64,000 nt of DNA from Paludibacteraceae bacterium (GCA_017471175.1 JAFUVS010000003.1:1-64000), one strand, 5' to 3'. Shown: positions 17,230 through 27,541, numbered from the stretch's first letter. Notes: generated by a model from the sequence alone, not told the origin. Program-made: numbers and translations.

Positions 17230-18789
17230 ATGGATGATTGGAAAAAAATAATACGCTGGTCGCTGCGTAAGTGGTATCTGTATGCCTTGAGCCTTTTTGT
17301 ATGTTTAGTTATCGGATTTGTCTATTATCGTTATTCGCCTTCTATGTATCGCGTCAGCGCATCGTTGATGTTGCGTCGACAGGCGGAGCATAACACACCA
17401 AATACGCAAGACCAACTGATTGGTATGATGGGATTTGGCGGCGAAAAGTCCGCCGTTGATGAAGTGGAGGTGCTGACCTCTTCGGTATTGATGGAGCAGG
17501 TGGTGGAACGTATGCGTCTGCACACACTATACTACGAGCGCGTCAATCATCAGTGGAAAAACCTTTATCCTAACCTCCCTTTTACGCTTGTTTTACCTAC
17601 CGAAAGTCCCAATCTGCGAGCCACTTTGAATGTGAAAAATGGCGAATACTCGCTTTGTATAGAGGATGATAAAAAGCAGAAATCAGAGGCAAGCGTCAAG
17701 GATCTTCGTCAGCCCTTCCCGATGCATATAGGCGAGGTGCGCATAGTGGCGCAAGTCCCCGTCAAAGAAGGTAAGTACCGTGTGGATTATATGACTACGG
17801 ATTGGGCGGTACAAGAATTCCGCGACCGCGTGAATGTAAGTCGCAGTTCACGTGAATCGCGTATTCTTCACTTGACTGCAACCACGGCAGACGATGTATT
17901 GATGCGCGATGTGATAGGTCAAATGCTGTCTATTTACCACCACGAATCGGCATCCGACAAGAATGTAATAGCGCGTGAAACCGAAACGTTTTTAGCGGAA
18001 CGAATAGCCATTGTAGCACGTGAGTTGGATAGCACGGAAGTGGCGTTGGAGGCGTATAAACGCGCGCATCAAATAGCCAATTTGGATGTGGCGGCGGAGA
18101 GTTATCGCACTACGGGCGATATGTACGAGCAGCGCATAGCGCAGTTGGATGCCGACCTTGCTATACTGGACTTTATGGCAAAGCAGTTGCGCGATATGGG
18201 CGATAACTATACGGTATTGCCGTCTAATACCGCCATCTCCGACCGAGCACTGGCGGAATTGGTCAGCATATACAATACATTGGTGTTGAATCGTGAGAAG
18301 TTGTTGCAAACCGCATTACCGGGCAATCCTTCATTGGATAGCAAGACGGAGCAAGTCAGCCATACCCGCCGCGAATTGCTTACCGCCGTAGAGCAGTCGC
18401 GCCAGTCCACCCTTCTGATGCGTGAGAATGCGCGCAAGCAGCGCGATGGCTATTCGGCACGACTACAAGCCACTCCCGAACAGGAAAGACGCTATCAGGA
18501 GATGCTGCGCGAACGAAACGCGAAGGAGAAACAGTATAACTTCTTGGTAGAAAGCCGCGAGGAGAACTCGCTCCTGTTAGCATCGCAGGCCATACCCGTA
18601 AAGATTATAGAGCGACCGACTATCTATCCGAAACGTGTATCGCCTAAACTGTCGCCTATCTTGCTGATGGCATTCTTGATAGGTCTTCTCCTGCCGCTTG
18701 TAGGGTTTTTCTTGAAAGAGTTTTATTTGCTTTTCGGCAAAAAGCCTTTGCCGACTTTGGTGGCTTCCGATAAAAAGGAGAACGGATGA
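17230..18789 (+). CDS. Wzz-type polysaccharide chain-length/co-polymerase protein, no kinase domain
   Basis: The 519-residue inner-membrane protein has one hydrophobic helix near residues 18-36 and another near 480-500. Between them lies a large periplasmic region with long coiled coils (about 250-430). The Wzz opening (MYRVSASLMLRRQ) and a proline-rich approach to the second helix (ERPTIYPKRVSPKLSP) are visible. The protein ends soon after the second helix, so the BY-kinase domain found in Wzc is missing. It probably works with the preceding Wza-like lipoprotein. Its stop overlaps the topB start (ATGA). Confidence 0.85.
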   Translation: MDDWKKIIRWSLRKWYLYALSLFVCLVIGFVYYRYSPSMYRVSASLMLRRQAEHNTPNTQDQLIGMMGFGGEKSAVDEVEVLTSSVLMEQVVERMRLHTLYYERVNHQWKNLYPNLPFTLVLPTESPNLRATLNVKNGEYSLCIEDDKKQKSEASVKDLRQPFPMHIGEVRIVAQVPVKEGKYRVDYMTTDWAVQEFRDRVNVSRSSRESRILHLTATTADDVLMRDVIGQMLSIYHHESASDKNVIARETETFLAERIAIVARELDSTEVALEAYKRAHQIANLDVAAESYRTTGDMYEQRIAQLDADLAILDFMAKQLRDMGDNYTVLPSNTAISDRALAELVSIYNTLVLNREKLLQTALPGNPSLDSKTEQVSHTRRELLTAVEQSRQSTLLMRENARKQRDGYSARLQATPEQERRYQEMLRERNAKEKQYNFLVESREENSLLLASQAIPVKIIERPTIYPKRVSPKLSPILLMAFLIGLLLPLVGFFLKEFYLLFGKKPLPTLVASDKKENG

Positions 18790-20771
18790 TACTTTGCGTA
18801 GCCGAAAAACCGTCTGTTGGGCGTTACATAGCCTCCGTGGTGGGTGCTGTCCATTCGCACGATGGCTATATGGAAGGTAACGGATATTGTGTGAGTTGGA
18901 CCTTCGGTCACTTGTGCGGATTGTTTGCACCGGACGAATATAAACCCGAATGGAAGGGGTGGAATATGTCCACGCTCCCGATGATACCCGATCGCTTTGC
19001 CATCCACGTGGATAAGAACGAAGGCGTGCAGAAGCAGTTTAATATTCTGAAAGGTCTGATTGCTCAAGCCTCGGAGGTCATTAACTGCGGTGATGCCGGT
19101 CAGGAGGGCGAACTGATTCAGCGTTGGGTGTATCAGAAAGCGGGTTGCAAGGTGCCGGTTCGCCGTCTGTGGGTTTCCTCGCTGACGGAAGAAGCCATCC
19201 GTGAGGCGTTTCAGAACCTGAAAGACAAGTCGGCTTATCAGCACCTGTATGAGGCGGGTTTGATGCGCGCCATAGGCGACTGGTTGTTAGGGATGAACGC
19301 CACACGCGCTTATACCTTACGTTATGCGGAAGGGCAGGGACGCGACCGGCAAGTGCTTTCCATCGGGCGCGTTCAAACGCCTACGCTCGCCTTGGTGGTG
19401 AAGCGGCAAGCGGAGATTGAGCGTTTCCGTCCGCGCACGTATTGGGAACTGAAAACAAAGTACCGCGATACATTATTCACGGCTCAACTGCCCGCCGAAG
19501 AGGACGACTATGCCATCAAGACGGCGGAAGAAGGACAGCAGTGGATAGACAAGGTACAAGGCAAACCGTTTGTAATCGCCTCTGTAGAGAAGAAGAAGGG
19601 GAAGGAGAGTGCGCCGCGACTCTTTGACTTGACAAGCCTGCAAGTGGCTTGCAACAAGAAGTACGGTTTTAGTGCTGAGCGGACGCTGCAACTCATACAG
19701 TCGCTCTACGAGAAGCGGCTCACCACCTATCCGCGTGTGGATACCACTTATCTGACCGATGACCTCTATCCCAAGATTCCTGCCACCTTACAGGGTATCA
19801 AAGATTTTTATCCGCAAGCTGCACCACTATTGACGCTCAAAGCCGATGGAAAGAGTACAAAGGAGAGCCTTCCGAAGTCCAAAAAAGTCTTTGACAACAA
19901 GAAAGTAACCGACCACCATGCCATCATTCCGACCGGACAGCGTCCCGACCGTATGGATGCAGATGAGAAGAAGGTGTATGACCTGGTGGCGTTGCATTTT
20001 ATAGCCAATTTTTATCCCGATTGCGAAATAAGTCAGACCACTGTTTTAGGTGCTGTCGAGGAGGTCGTGTTCAAGGTAACGGGGAAAGAGATTTTGTCAC
20101 CCGGCTGGCGGGTGGTTTTTCCTCCGAAACAGTCGGCTAATCCTTCACAACAGGCACAGAACGAAGGTGATGCAGATACCTCTGACGAAGCGGCGGACGA
20201 CAAGAAAGAAGAAACGGAAAAAGTATTGCCGACCTTTGTGAAAGGCGAAAGCGGTGAGCATACGCCTGAGTTGGTGGAGCGCACTACCACGCCGCCCAAG
20301 TACTACACGGAAGCCACGCTGTTGCGCGCAATGGAGACAGCCGGCAAGACGGTGGACGATGAAGACCTGCGCGATGCCTTGAAAGAGAATGGGATAGGTC
20401 GTCCCTCCACGCGCGCCGCCATCATAGAGAAACTGTTTCAGCGTAAATACATTGTGCGTGAGCGCAAGTCCATACGTGCCACGCCTACCGGTATTCGCCT
20501 GATTCATACCATTATATCACCTCTACTGAAATCGGCTGAACTGACAGGCAGGTGGGAGAAGAAACTGCGCGAGATTGAGCGCGGCGAGTTTGCGGCGGCA
20601 GAGTTCCTCAAGGAGTTGAAGCAGATGACCTGCGATGTGGTTCTTGAGGTCAAGACCAACAAGGCGGGGATGCAATGTCCCGTTTGCCGTCAGGGTGTAA
20701 TCATTCGCGGAAAGACTCGTTACGGCTGTTCCCGCTGGCGCGAAGGGTGTACCTACGCTGAAGCGTTCTGA
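18786..20771 (+). CDS. topB: DNA topoisomerase III (type IA)
   Basis: The enzyme relaxes and decatenates DNA through a covalent 5'-phosphotyrosine. The 661-residue protein opens with the Toprim motif ILCVAEKPSVG, has the acidic GDAGQEGELI, and SIGRVQTPTLALV. The catalytic tyrosine is Tyr315 in LTTYPRVDT, and the GRPSTRAAII signature follows. A single four-Cys zinc element ends the protein (CPVCRQG...YGCSRWREGC). An acidic low-complexity insert lies near residues 455-485. It overlaps the Wzz-like gene by 4 bases, an odd partner that suggests cotranscription without shared function. Confidence 0.95.
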   Translation: MILCVAEKPSVGRYIASVVGAVHSHDGYMEGNGYCVSWTFGHLCGLFAPDEYKPEWKGWNMSTLPMIPDRFAIHVDKNEGVQKQFNILKGLIAQASEVINCGDAGQEGELIQRWVYQKAGCKVPVRRLWVSSLTEEAIREAFQNLKDKSAYQHLYEAGLMRAIGDWLLGMNATRAYTLRYAEGQGRDRQVLSIGRVQTPTLALVVKRQAEIERFRPRTYWELKTKYRDTLFTAQLPAEEDDYAIKTAEEGQQWIDKVQGKPFVIASVEKKKGKESAPRLFDLTSLQVACNKKYGFSAERTLQLIQSLYEKRLTTYPRVDTTYLTDDLYPKIPATLQGIKDFYPQAAPLLTLKADGKSTKESLPKSKKVFDNKKVTDHHAIIPTGQRPDRMDADEKKVYDLVALHFIANFYPDCEISQTTVLGAVEEVVFKVTGKEILSPGWRVVFPPKQSANPSQQAQNEGDADTSDEAADDKKEETEKVLPTFVKGESGEHTPELVERTTTPPKYYTEATLLRAMETAGKTVDDEDLRDALKENGIGRPSTRAAIIEKLFQRKYIVRERKSIRATPTGIRLIHTIISPLLKSAELTGRWEKKLREIERGEFAAAEFLKELKQMTCDVVLEVKTNKAGMQCPVCRQGVIIRGKTRYGCSRWREGCTYAEAF

Positions 20772-20904
20772 CCATACGATAAGGCAAAAAACATAAAAAA
20801 GGGCATACGGTTTATGTATGTCGTTTTTTTGTTTTCTTACAATGCAGTGACCTATGGGGAAGATACGGGAAAAAAGGGGGTAAAAATTATTCCGAGCATA
20901 ACCT

Positions 20905-20935
20905 TTTGCCGATACCGAAAAATATCGTACTTTTG
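20905..20935 (+). promoter_or_regulatory. Promoter of recA
   Basis: TTTG (20905-20908), 19 bases, TACTTTTG (20928-20935): a full consensus match about 130 bases upstream of recA. The leader contains two copies of TAGCAATAAAAG (20978 and 21019). No SOS-box-like palindrome was seen. A weak hairpin (20791-20817) upstream may end topB transcription. Confidence 0.75.
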
Positions 20936-21066
20936 CCCCCGTGTTTGCTTACTGATTCACCTGCAAGCAGCATTCGGTAGCAATAAAAGGGGCAGCCAAT
21001 GCCAATGGCGGCAGCAGATAGCAATAAAAGCAGTAGTAAATAATACCAAATAAATATCATAACACT

Positions 21067-22104
21067 ATGGCAGAAGAGAAGAAGATGCCGTCGGCAGAGA
21101 AACTGAAAGCCCTTCAGTTGGCGATGGCGAAGATAGACAAGGATTTCGGCAAGGGTGCTATTATGCGTCTTGGCGAGAATAAAGTGGAAGACGTACCCGT
21201 TATTCCGACCGGCAGTGTAGGTCTGAACATTGCGCTGGGCGTAGGCGGTTATCCGCGCGGCAGGGTGATAGAGATCTACGGTCCTGAATCAAGCGGTAAG
21301 ACCACGTTGGCCATTCACGCGATGGCGGAGGTGCAGAAGCAGGGCGGCATAGCAGCCATCATCGATGCCGAACACGCCTTTGACCGCTTCTATGCCGAGA
21401 AGTTGGGTGTGGATGTGGAGAACCTGCTCATAGCGCAGCCCGACAGCGGCGAGCAGGCGTTAGACATAGCCGATGAACTGATTCGCTCCAGTGCCGTGGA
21501 CTTGATAGTGATTGACTCGGTGGCTGCCTTGACTCCGAAAGCCGAGATAGAAGGCGATATGGGTGACAACAAGGTAGGTCTGCAAGCCCGCCTGATGAGT
21601 CAGGCTCTGCGCAAACTGACTGCCACCATCAACAAGACACAGACTACCTGCATTTTTATCAACCAGTTGCGCGAGAAAATCGGCGTGATGTTCGGTAATC
21701 CGGAGACCACTACGGGTGGTAATGCACTGAAGTTCTACGCGAGTGTGCGGTTGGATATCCGCCGCGTAACCGCCATTAAGAACGGCGATGAGGTTATCGG
21801 TAACCAAGTGCGCGTCAAGGTGGTGAAGAACAAGGTGGCTCCCCCGTTCCGCAAAGCCGAATTTGACCTGATGTTCAACGAAGGTATATCCAAAGTCGGG
21901 GAGATTGTGGACATCGGCACGGATATGGGTATATTGGCCAAGAGCGGCAGTTTCTACAGTTATGAGGGCAATCGTTTAGCCCAAGGTCGCGAGGCAGTGA
22001 AGAACGTGCTTCGCGAGAATCCTGACCTCTGCGACGAGATAGAGGGCAAGATAATGGCTCAACTCAAGAACGGACAGAACGGATCAACCGAACAAGAGGC
22101 TTGA
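21067..22104 (+). CDS. recA: Recombinase RecA
   Basis: This is the ATP-dependent strand-exchange protein of homologous recombination and the SOS response. Visible motifs are Walker [10 protein letters not shown] near residue 71, Walker [11 protein letters not shown], the L1 region, and the L2 region with [24 protein letters not shown]. The 345-residue length is normal. Its TGA stop overlaps the TTG that probably starts the next gene. Confidence 0.98.
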   Translation: MAEEKKMPSAEKLKALQLAMAKIDKDFGKGAIMRLGENKVEDVPVIPTGSVGLNIALGVGGYPRGRVIEIYGPESSGKTTLAIHAMAEVQKQGGIAAIIDAEHAFDRFYAEKLGVDVENLLIAQPDSGEQALDIADELIRSSAVDLIVIDSVAALTPKAEIEGDMGDNKVGLQARLMSQALRKLTATINKTQTTCIFINQLREKIGVMFGNPETTTGGNALKFYASVRLDIRRVTAIKNGDEVIGNQVRVKVVKNKVAPPFRKAEFDLMFNEGISKVGEIVDIGTDMGILAKSGSFYSYEGNRLAQGREAVKNVLRENPDLCDEIEGKIMAQLKNGQNGSTEQEA

Positions 22105-23636
22105 TAGAGCAAACTTTCATACTATCCCCCGAACAGGCAAAAGAGATGGAGAGGACGTACCGCGTGGTGCGTCGCTCCGTAGATGCGCGCCAGCGTAAGT
22201 TGCACGTGATGCTGAGTTTGCTGTGCGATGAACACGGTAAACTTGTACCACGCGATGCTGCCATACCTCTTTACGAGCCGCCTCGTTTTCTGGATGTTCA
22301 CAGCCACAAGAAAGGCGAGGTGATGATTGTCGGAATGGGACCGGCAGGATTGTTCGCTGCGCTGCGGCTGTTGGAAGACGGCTATAAGCCTATTCTGATA
22401 GAAAGAGGCAAAGCCATCAGTGACCGCAAGCAGGACATAGCCCGTCTGAACCGCAACGAGGGTATTGATACGGAATCCAACTATTGTTTCGGCGAGGGTG
22501 GAGCAGGTACTTTCTCGGATGGTAAACTCTTTTCCCGCTCCAAGAAACGCGGCTCGATGCAGCGCGTGATGGAGTGGTTTCACTATTTCGGTGCAGACGA
22601 TACCGTTCTCTATGAAACACACGCCCATATAGGCAGCGACCGACTTCCCGCTATTATTCGCAGTATGCGTGAGCGCATAATTGCTTGTGGCGGCGAGGTG
22701 CATTTCTCGACTCTGTTAGACTCTTCGTTGTGGAACGAACTGAACAAGAAGCAAATACCGACCATTCTTGCTATCGGTCATTCGGCACACGACACCTATC
22801 GGCTGCTCGCGCGCGAAGGTGTTCAGCTGGAAGCCAAAGGCTGTGCTATGGGCGTTCGCGTCGAGCATCCGCAACAGTTGATTGACCGCCTGATGTATCA
22901 TCTTCAGAGCGCAAGTCAAGCAGAAGTGGAGCACATAGTGGAACTGCTCGGACATGCTTCGTATTCGCTTGTCACTCAGGTGCGAAACACTCCGTCTTCG
23001 GCCGATACACGCGGCGTGTATTCGTTCTGTATGTGTCCGGGCGGGCATATCGTGCCCGCAGGAACGGAGTTGAACGGCTGTGTGGTGAACGGGATGAGCA
23101 ACTCGCAACGTAATTCGCCATACGCCAATTCGGGAATGGTGGTCAGTTTGCTGCCGTCCGATTATGCCCCGTATGCGAAAGAAGGAGCATTAAGCGGTTT
23201 ATGTTTGCAAGAGGAATTAGAGCATTTGGCAGCTTCGCACGGACGATTGCCTAATATAGCTCCCGCCCAGCGACTAACCGATTTCGTGGAAGGGAAATCC
23301 TCTGCCGATTTACCATCTTGTTCGTACCTGCCGGGTATAGTGTCCTCGCGCTTGGATGAGTGGTTGCCGGCGGTTATCGGCAATTCGCTTCGTGAGGGCT
23401 TCCGCATTTTCGGGCGCAAGTATGCAGGCTATCTGACGCGTGAAGCCGTTGTGGTAGGCGTGGAGAGTCGTTCGTCATCGCCTGTACGTATAAACCGCGA
23501 CGCGGCAACGATGCAGAGTTTGAGCCATCCGTGGCTCTATCCCGCCGGGGAAGGAGCCGGCTATGCAGGCGGCATTACGTCCTCGGCGTTGGACGGTATT
23601 CGCGCCGCCGAAGCTATAATCGCGTCGAATCAATAA
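22101..23636 (+). CDS. FAD-dependent oxidoreductase (COG2509-like)
   Basis: A 511-residue cytoplasmic flavoprotein. An N-terminal helper domain of ~70 residues precedes the dinucleotide-binding motif [16 protein letters not shown]. Typical later segments are [13 protein letters not shown] and, near the C-terminus, [26 protein letters not shown]. Members of this family are uncharacterised dehydrogenases often called BFD-like or FAD-dependent dehydrogenases, and the substrate is unknown. The likely start is TTG at 22101, overlapping the recA stop. ATG at 22146 is an alternative 15 codons in. tcdA follows after 4 bases. Confidence 0.85.
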   Translation: MIEQTFILSPEQAKEMERTYRVVRRSVDARQRKLHVMLSLLCDEHGKLVPRDAAIPLYEPPRFLDVHSHKKGEVMIVGMGPAGLFAALRLLEDGYKPILIERGKAISDRKQDIARLNRNEGIDTESNYCFGEGGAGTFSDGKLFSRSKKRGSMQRVMEWFHYFGADDTVLYETHAHIGSDRLPAIIRSMRERIIACGGEVHFSTLLDSSLWNELNKKQIPTILAIGHSAHDTYRLLAREGVQLEAKGCAMGVRVEHPQQLIDRLMYHLQSASQAEVEHIVELLGHASYSLVTQVRNTPSSADTRGVYSFCMCPGGHIVPAGTELNGCVVNGMSNSQRNSPYANSGMVVSLLPSDYAPYAKEGALSGLCLQEELEHLAASHGRLPNIAPAQRLTDFVEGKSSADLPSCSYLPGIVSSRLDEWLPAVIGNSLREGFRIFGRKYAGYLTREAVVVGVESRSSSPVRINRDAATMQSLSHPWLYPAGEGAGYAGGITSSALDGIRAAEAIIASNQ

Positions 23637-23640
23637 ATGT

Positions 23641-24366
23641 ATGCAACCTTTTGAACGAACCATACAACTGATAGGTCAGGAGGCTTTTGAGCGTCTTCAG
23701 CAGGCTCGTGTCATCTTGTTTGGCGTGGGCGGAGTAGGCGGATGGACGGCGGAGGCTTTAATCCGTTCGGGCGTAGGGCATCTGACGATAGTAGATTTTG
23801 ATGTGGTGCAAGAATCTAACCTGAATCGCCAGATTGTGGCAACGGCAAGCAATATAGGTGAAAAGAAAGTGGAAGCGATGCGTAGTCGTCTGCTATCCGT
23901 CATTCCTTCGGCGGACATTGAGGCGGTGCAGTGCGAGTATGGCGAGCAGACGTATAGTCGGTTCGATTTCAACAAATACGACTTGGTGATAGATGCCATT
24001 GACGATGTGGCGGCTAAGACGCTTCTTATTCATGAGGCGACCGGTAAGGCTGCGGCTTTTCTTTCGTCTATGGGAGCAGGCAGAAAAACGGACATCGGTC
24101 AGGTGCGGATGAGCGAGTTTCGAAAAGTCAGCGGATGTCCGTTGGCACGCGCTATCCGGCAGAAAATGAAGGCAACAGGACGCTATGAACAGCGTAAGTT
24201 CCTGTGCGTTTGGTCGCCCGAGCAGGCGCAAACGGCTGATGGAGACAAAGTGGTGAAAGGTACCATGGCTCCCGTAGTAGGTATGTTCGGTATGATGCTT
24301 GCAGGAAAGGCTTTGCAACTATTGCAGAATAATGACAAACAAAAGAAAAACAATATGTTTAACTAA
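23641..24366 (+). CDS. tcdA: tRNA threonylcarbamoyladenosine dehydratase (TcdA)
   Basis: An E1-like (ThiF/HesA) enzyme that uses ATP to cyclise t6A37 in tRNA to ct6A. The nucleotide-binding GVGGVGGW motif is near residue 28. It is followed by the ThiF-type IVDFDVVQESNLNRQ and VIDAIDDVAAK segments. The 241-residue length matches TcdA. A short Lys/Asn tail ends it. It is closely spaced with the FAD enzyme before and the DUF975 gene after. Confidence 0.88.
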   Translation: MQPFERTIQLIGQEAFERLQQARVILFGVGGVGGWTAEALIRSGVGHLTIVDFDVVQESNLNRQIVATASNIGEKKVEAMRSRLLSVIPSADIEAVQCEYGEQTYSRFDFNKYDLVIDAIDDVAAKTLLIHEATGKAAAFLSSMGAGRKTDIGQVRMSEFRKVSGCPLARAIRQKMKATGRYEQRKFLCVWSPEQAQTADGDKVVKGTMAPVVGMFGMMLAGKALQLLQNNDKQKKNNMFN

Positions 24367-24381
24367 AAAAACAAAACAACT

Positions 24382-24981
24382 ATGGATTACTCTTCTTCGT
24401 ATCAACTTCGTAATCGCGCTTGGAATGCCTTAGATGGTAAGTTAGGACAAGCCGCATTGGTTACGCTCATTTTCGTTATTATCTCTTCGGCGGCATCGTC
24501 GGCAACTTTCGGTGCATTGACTATTCTGCTTTTGCCTATGGAGTATGCTTTTACAGTGGCATTTCTACGTATGATCAGAGGTGAGAAAGAGTTGGAAGTG
24601 GCAGACCTGTTCACGGTCTATCGTGACCAATTTGAGCGCACGTTCATTGTGGAATTATTGATGAACCTTTATACGCTGCTGTGGATGCTGTTGCTGATTG
24701 TCCCCGGTATCGTAAAAGCGTATTCGTATGCATTGGCTCCCTATCTCGTGCAAGACCATCCTGAGATGTCTGCTTCGCAGGCTATTGACGAGAGTATGCG
24801 CCTGATGGAAGGTCACAAGATGCGTCTTTTTATGTTGGACTTGTCGTTCATCGGATGGTGGCTTCTCTGCTGCCTTACGTTCGGTCTGCTGACCTTTATC
24901 GTGGCTCCTTATCAACTGACTGCCCGCGCCGAGTTCTATCGCGAACTGATGGGCGAAACGGTTGCCGATGAGACACTGTAA
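24382..24981 (+). CDS. DUF975 family membrane protein
   Basis: This 199-residue integral membrane protein has four or five hydrophobic helices. The family pattern is LRNRAWNALDGKLGQA at the N-terminus, IVPGIVKAYSYALAPYLV in the middle, and QAIDESMRLMEGHKMRLFMLDLSFIGW further on. The family function is unknown. It lies 15 bases after tcdA and 25 before a thioesterase, and these look like one transcript. Confidence 0.85.
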   Translation: MDYSSSYQLRNRAWNALDGKLGQAALVTLIFVIISSAASSATFGALTILLLPMEYAFTVAFLRMIRGEKELEVADLFTVYRDQFERTFIVELLMNLYTLLWMLLLIVPGIVKAYSYALAPYLVQDHPEMSASQAIDESMRLMEGHKMRLFMLDLSFIGWWLLCCLTFGLLTFIVAPYQLTARAEFYRELMGETVADETL

Positions 24982-25006
24982 ATAGTGTGATACAAAAGAC
25001 AATACA

Positions 25007-25552
25007 ATGAAGCAATTACTAAACCCGTGGTCGGAGTTGGAGGCTTACCAATGTTACGGTTGTTGCCCGACCAATCCGATGGGGTGTCAGATGACTTTCT
25101 ATGAGGACGGTGATGATATTGTGTCGGTATGGAAGCCGACGCAATATCACCAATCGTGGATTAACACGCTCCACGGCGGTGTGCAAGCTACACTGATGGA
25201 CGAGGTGTGCGGCTGGGTGGTCTTTCGTAAGTTAGACACAGCCGCCGTAACCGGCAAGATGGAGTTGCGCTACCGTCATCCCGTTGCCACCACCAATCCG
25301 TATCTGATTCTGCGCGGACGCTTGGAGTCGTTCAGCCATCAGGTAGCGAAAGTTCATTCGGAACTGATTGACGCAGAAGGGAAAGTGTGTATAGAGTGTA
25401 CGTGCACGTACTTTGCTTTCCCCCACGAGAAGGCTGTCAATGAGATGCAGTTCCGCTCCACGGAAGCAATTGGTGAAGACCTGACTTTAGAGCAGGTGAT
25501 TAATCGTGCCGTTTCAGCCAGGCGTTATCGCCCGCTACAAGTAGGTAAATAG
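25007..25552 (+). CDS. Hotdog-fold thioesterase (PaaI-like)
   Basis: The 181-residue protein probably hydrolyses an acyl-CoA or acyl-carrier thioester. The hotdog signature is NTLHGGVQATLMDEVCGW near residues 47-64, with the beta-sheet strands GKMELRYRHPV and AKVHSELIDAEGKVCIECTCTYF. A Cys-rich N-terminus (CYGCCPTNPMGC) precedes the fold and may bind metal. The substrate is unknown. Confidence 0.8.
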   Translation: MKQLLNPWSELEAYQCYGCCPTNPMGCQMTFYEDGDDIVSVWKPTQYHQSWINTLHGGVQATLMDEVCGWVVFRKLDTAAVTGKMELRYRHPVATTNPYLILRGRLESFSHQVAKVHSELIDAEGKVCIECTCTYFAFPHEKAVNEMQFRSTEAIGEDLTLEQVINRAVSARRYRPLQVGK

Positions 25553-25556
25553 CATT

Positions 25557-25955
25557 TTGAAACAAGTAGGGTACATATTATTGTTCTTGGTGAGTATCGG
25601 AGTGCAGTTTTTTACTCCGATACAAAAAACTGATGTTCAGCCTGTTTCTTCTTCAGATTGTGCGGTTCAGGCAACCGACTATCATTCGTCGGCGGGTATT
25701 CAGGGCGAGCCGTTGACTATCGCCAATGGCGGGTGGAGCATCAGCATTTCCACCCTCTCGCATTTCACATCCGGCGCAGAGCGCGTGTCTTTCGGAAAGA
25801 ACCGAACACGCACTGCTTTCTTGCGTCGGATGATTCATCATTACCAACATATATTTCTTGTTTTTCGTGGAAAAGAGCGGCTTGAGGCAACTCCCTTTGC
25901 CACGCCGGTCGGCAGCACGTACTATGTGTACGGACTCCGGCACATTTTGTGTTAG
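25557..25955 (+). CDS. Small predicted secreted protein, unknown
   Basis: The 132-residue frame starts with TTG 4 bases after the thioesterase stop. It opens with a hydrophobic signal-like segment (residues 5-20). The rest has no recognisable motif. A basic stretch near FGKNRTRTAFLRRMIHHYQ suggests it is more than noise. I do not know the family. Support is the signal-like start, the spacing and the continuous strand, and a chance frame cannot be excluded. Confidence 0.5.
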   Translation: MKQVGYILLFLVSIGVQFFTPIQKTDVQPVSSSDCAVQATDYHSSAGIQGEPLTIANGGWSISISTLSHFTSGAERVSFGKNRTRTAFLRRMIHHYQHIFLVFRGKERLEATPFATPVGSTYYVYGLRHILC

Positions 25956-25968
25956 ATTCGTTTCAGCC

Positions 25969-25995
25969 CCGCTCTATCGGCTACCGGTAGAGCGG
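25969..25995 (+). other. Hairpin ahead of the cation exchanger gene
   Basis: CCGCTCTA (25969-25976) pairs with TAGAGCGG (25988-25995), with a small CCGG palindrome in the loop. No T-run follows. It could be a weak terminator or an element in the exchanger's leader. Confidence 0.4.
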
Positions 25996-26030
25996 TATGA
26001 CAATAGAACTAACAACAAAATGAAACAAAC

Positions 26031-27002
26031 ATGTTATCATCTATTTTTTCCAATCCTATTTTATTAGGACTATTTTTGGCTGTTGGTCTGGTACTTTTGG
26101 TCAAAGGTGCCGATTGGCTTGTAGATGGAGCATCAAGCCTTGCCAAGCGGATGGGTGTAAGTGATCTTGTAATCGGTCTGACCATCGTAGCGTTTGGCAC
26201 ATCTATGCCGGAGTTTGTGGTAAATATGGTCTCTGTCGTAGACGGAGCTACTGACCTTGCCATCACCAACATCCTCGGTTCAAATACTATTAACACACTT
26301 GTTATCCTCGGGTGTTCTGCTATTGTATGCCCGTTAGCAGCACAAAAGAGTACTGTCCGCGTAGATGTCCCGTTGAATATTCTGGCGGGTGTGCTGGTGC
26401 TGGTCTTTGTGTTTGTTACCCTTCCGACGGAAGCCAAAGGTTTGTCACGCATTGAAGGTATAACCCTCATTCTCGTCTTTGCCTGTTTTCTGGTCTATAC
26501 GTTTCGCGCAGCCAAAGAAGACGCTGCAACGACAGCCGAATCAGTTCGGCTCCCTCTTTGGAAATGTATCGTTAATATTCTGCTGGGACTGACAGGCTTG
26601 GTTGTAGGAGGCGAAATGATTGTGAAGAGTGCCGTAGCGATTGCGCGTTATTGTGGCGTAGCAGAATCGGTCATCGGACTGACGATTGTGGCTCTCGGTA
26701 CATCTCTTCCGGAACTTGCCACTTCCGTTGTGGCAGCGTTCAAGCGCAACAATGACATCGCCATCGGAAACGTGGTCGGGAGCAATATCTTCAATGTGTT
26801 CTTCATCTTGGGAACAAGTGCAACCATCAAATTCCTGCCTGTATATAGCGGTATCGAGTTGGATGCTGCTTTGGTAGCCTTTAGCAGTATCACGGTATGG
26901 CTTTTGCTCCTCAACGGAAAGCGGTCAATCAGTCGTTGGGGCGGAGCTGTGTTAGTGTTGCTTTATGGGGCATACCTGACATATAGGCTTTTATCGTATT
27001 AA
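26031..27002 (+). CDS. Sodium/calcium exchanger family (CaCA, YrbG-like) transporter
   Basis: A 323-residue inner-membrane protein of about ten helices. It is built from two inverted halves, each with an alpha repeat: AFGTSMPEFVVN near residue 57 and ALGTSLPELATS near 223. The conserved GSNTINT and GSNIFNV segments follow. The repeats carry the Glu residues that bind Ca2+ or Na+. It probably extrudes calcium against sodium or protons. No accessory gene is nearby. Confidence 0.92.
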   Translation: MLSSIFSNPILLGLFLAVGLVLLVKGADWLVDGASSLAKRMGVSDLVIGLTIVAFGTSMPEFVVNMVSVVDGATDLAITNILGSNTINTLVILGCSAIVCPLAAQKSTVRVDVPLNILAGVLVLVFVFVTLPTEAKGLSRIEGITLILVFACFLVYTFRAAKEDAATTAESVRLPLWKCIVNILLGLTGLVVGGEMIVKSAVAIARYCGVAESVIGLTIVALGTSLPELATSVVAAFKRNNDIAIGNVVGSNIFNVFFILGTSATIKFLPVYSGIELDAALVAFSSITVWLLLLNGKRSISRWGGAVLVLLYGAYLTYRLLSY

Positions 27003-27022
27003 CCAATTAAAAATCAATTATT

Positions 27023-27421
27023 ATGGAAAATCAACCACAAGGGCTTAAAGAAATAGTAGCCCAACAACCGTATATCACTTGTAAATCTTCGTTTTTCGGC
27101 TTGTTTCACCACCTCGTATATGCTCCCACCGATAGTCGGTTAGAGTACAAAAACCGATTGTATGCGCCTGTCGTGCGTGAACAACTTAAGGAACTCTTTT
27201 CACTTACAGATGAGGCTTTTGCGAAGCGTTTGGCTAAGACAAACCGCTATGAACAAGCCGTAAACGGCAATATGCTGGTAGAGTGTTATTGTTCCAAGGA
27301 CAGAGCGTTCGTAGCCTTGTGCTTGAAGCAGTTCACGCAAATTGACTACGTGCAGGTTAGCGAAGTGCATATTTTGCAAGGCGATGCAGCCCAACAAGCT
27401 GCAAAAGTGTTCGATTTGTAA
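27023..27421 (+). CDS. Conserved-looking hypothetical protein
   Basis: The 132-residue soluble protein has no signal peptide or membrane helix. Mixed alpha/beta composition with four cysteines (Cys20, Cys89, Cys91 and Cys100 approximately) is visible. I do not recognise a family. It lies 20 bases after the exchanger gene on the same strand and ends before a strong terminator, so it is probably the last gene of that transcript. Confidence 0.75.
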   Translation: MENQPQGLKEIVAQQPYITCKSSFFGLFHHLVYAPTDSRLEYKNRLYAPVVREQLKELFSLTDEAFAKRLAKTNRYEQAVNGNMLVECYCSKDRAFVALCLKQFTQIDYVQVSEVHILQGDAAQQAAKVFDL

Positions 27422-27458
27422 CCAAAACAGAATCAGTTTTGTAAGAGTAGTATTCAAT

Positions 27459-27491
27459 AAATCCTTCCAAGTTATTTGCTTGGAAGGATTT
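27459..27491. terminator. Bidirectional terminator
   Basis: AAATCCTTCCAAG (27459-27471) pairs perfectly with CTTGGAAGGATTT (27479-27491) over a 7-base loop. It lies between the converging hypothetical and outer-membrane barrel genes. Confidence 0.88.
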
Positions 27492-27541
27492 GTATTTATC
27501 CGTAAATGTTACGAACAGACAGTCATTGATAGTAACGGTAC

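Noticed and set aside
20814-21053. Small open frame upstream of recA
   Set aside because: It contains the recA promoter and its translation has no protein character.
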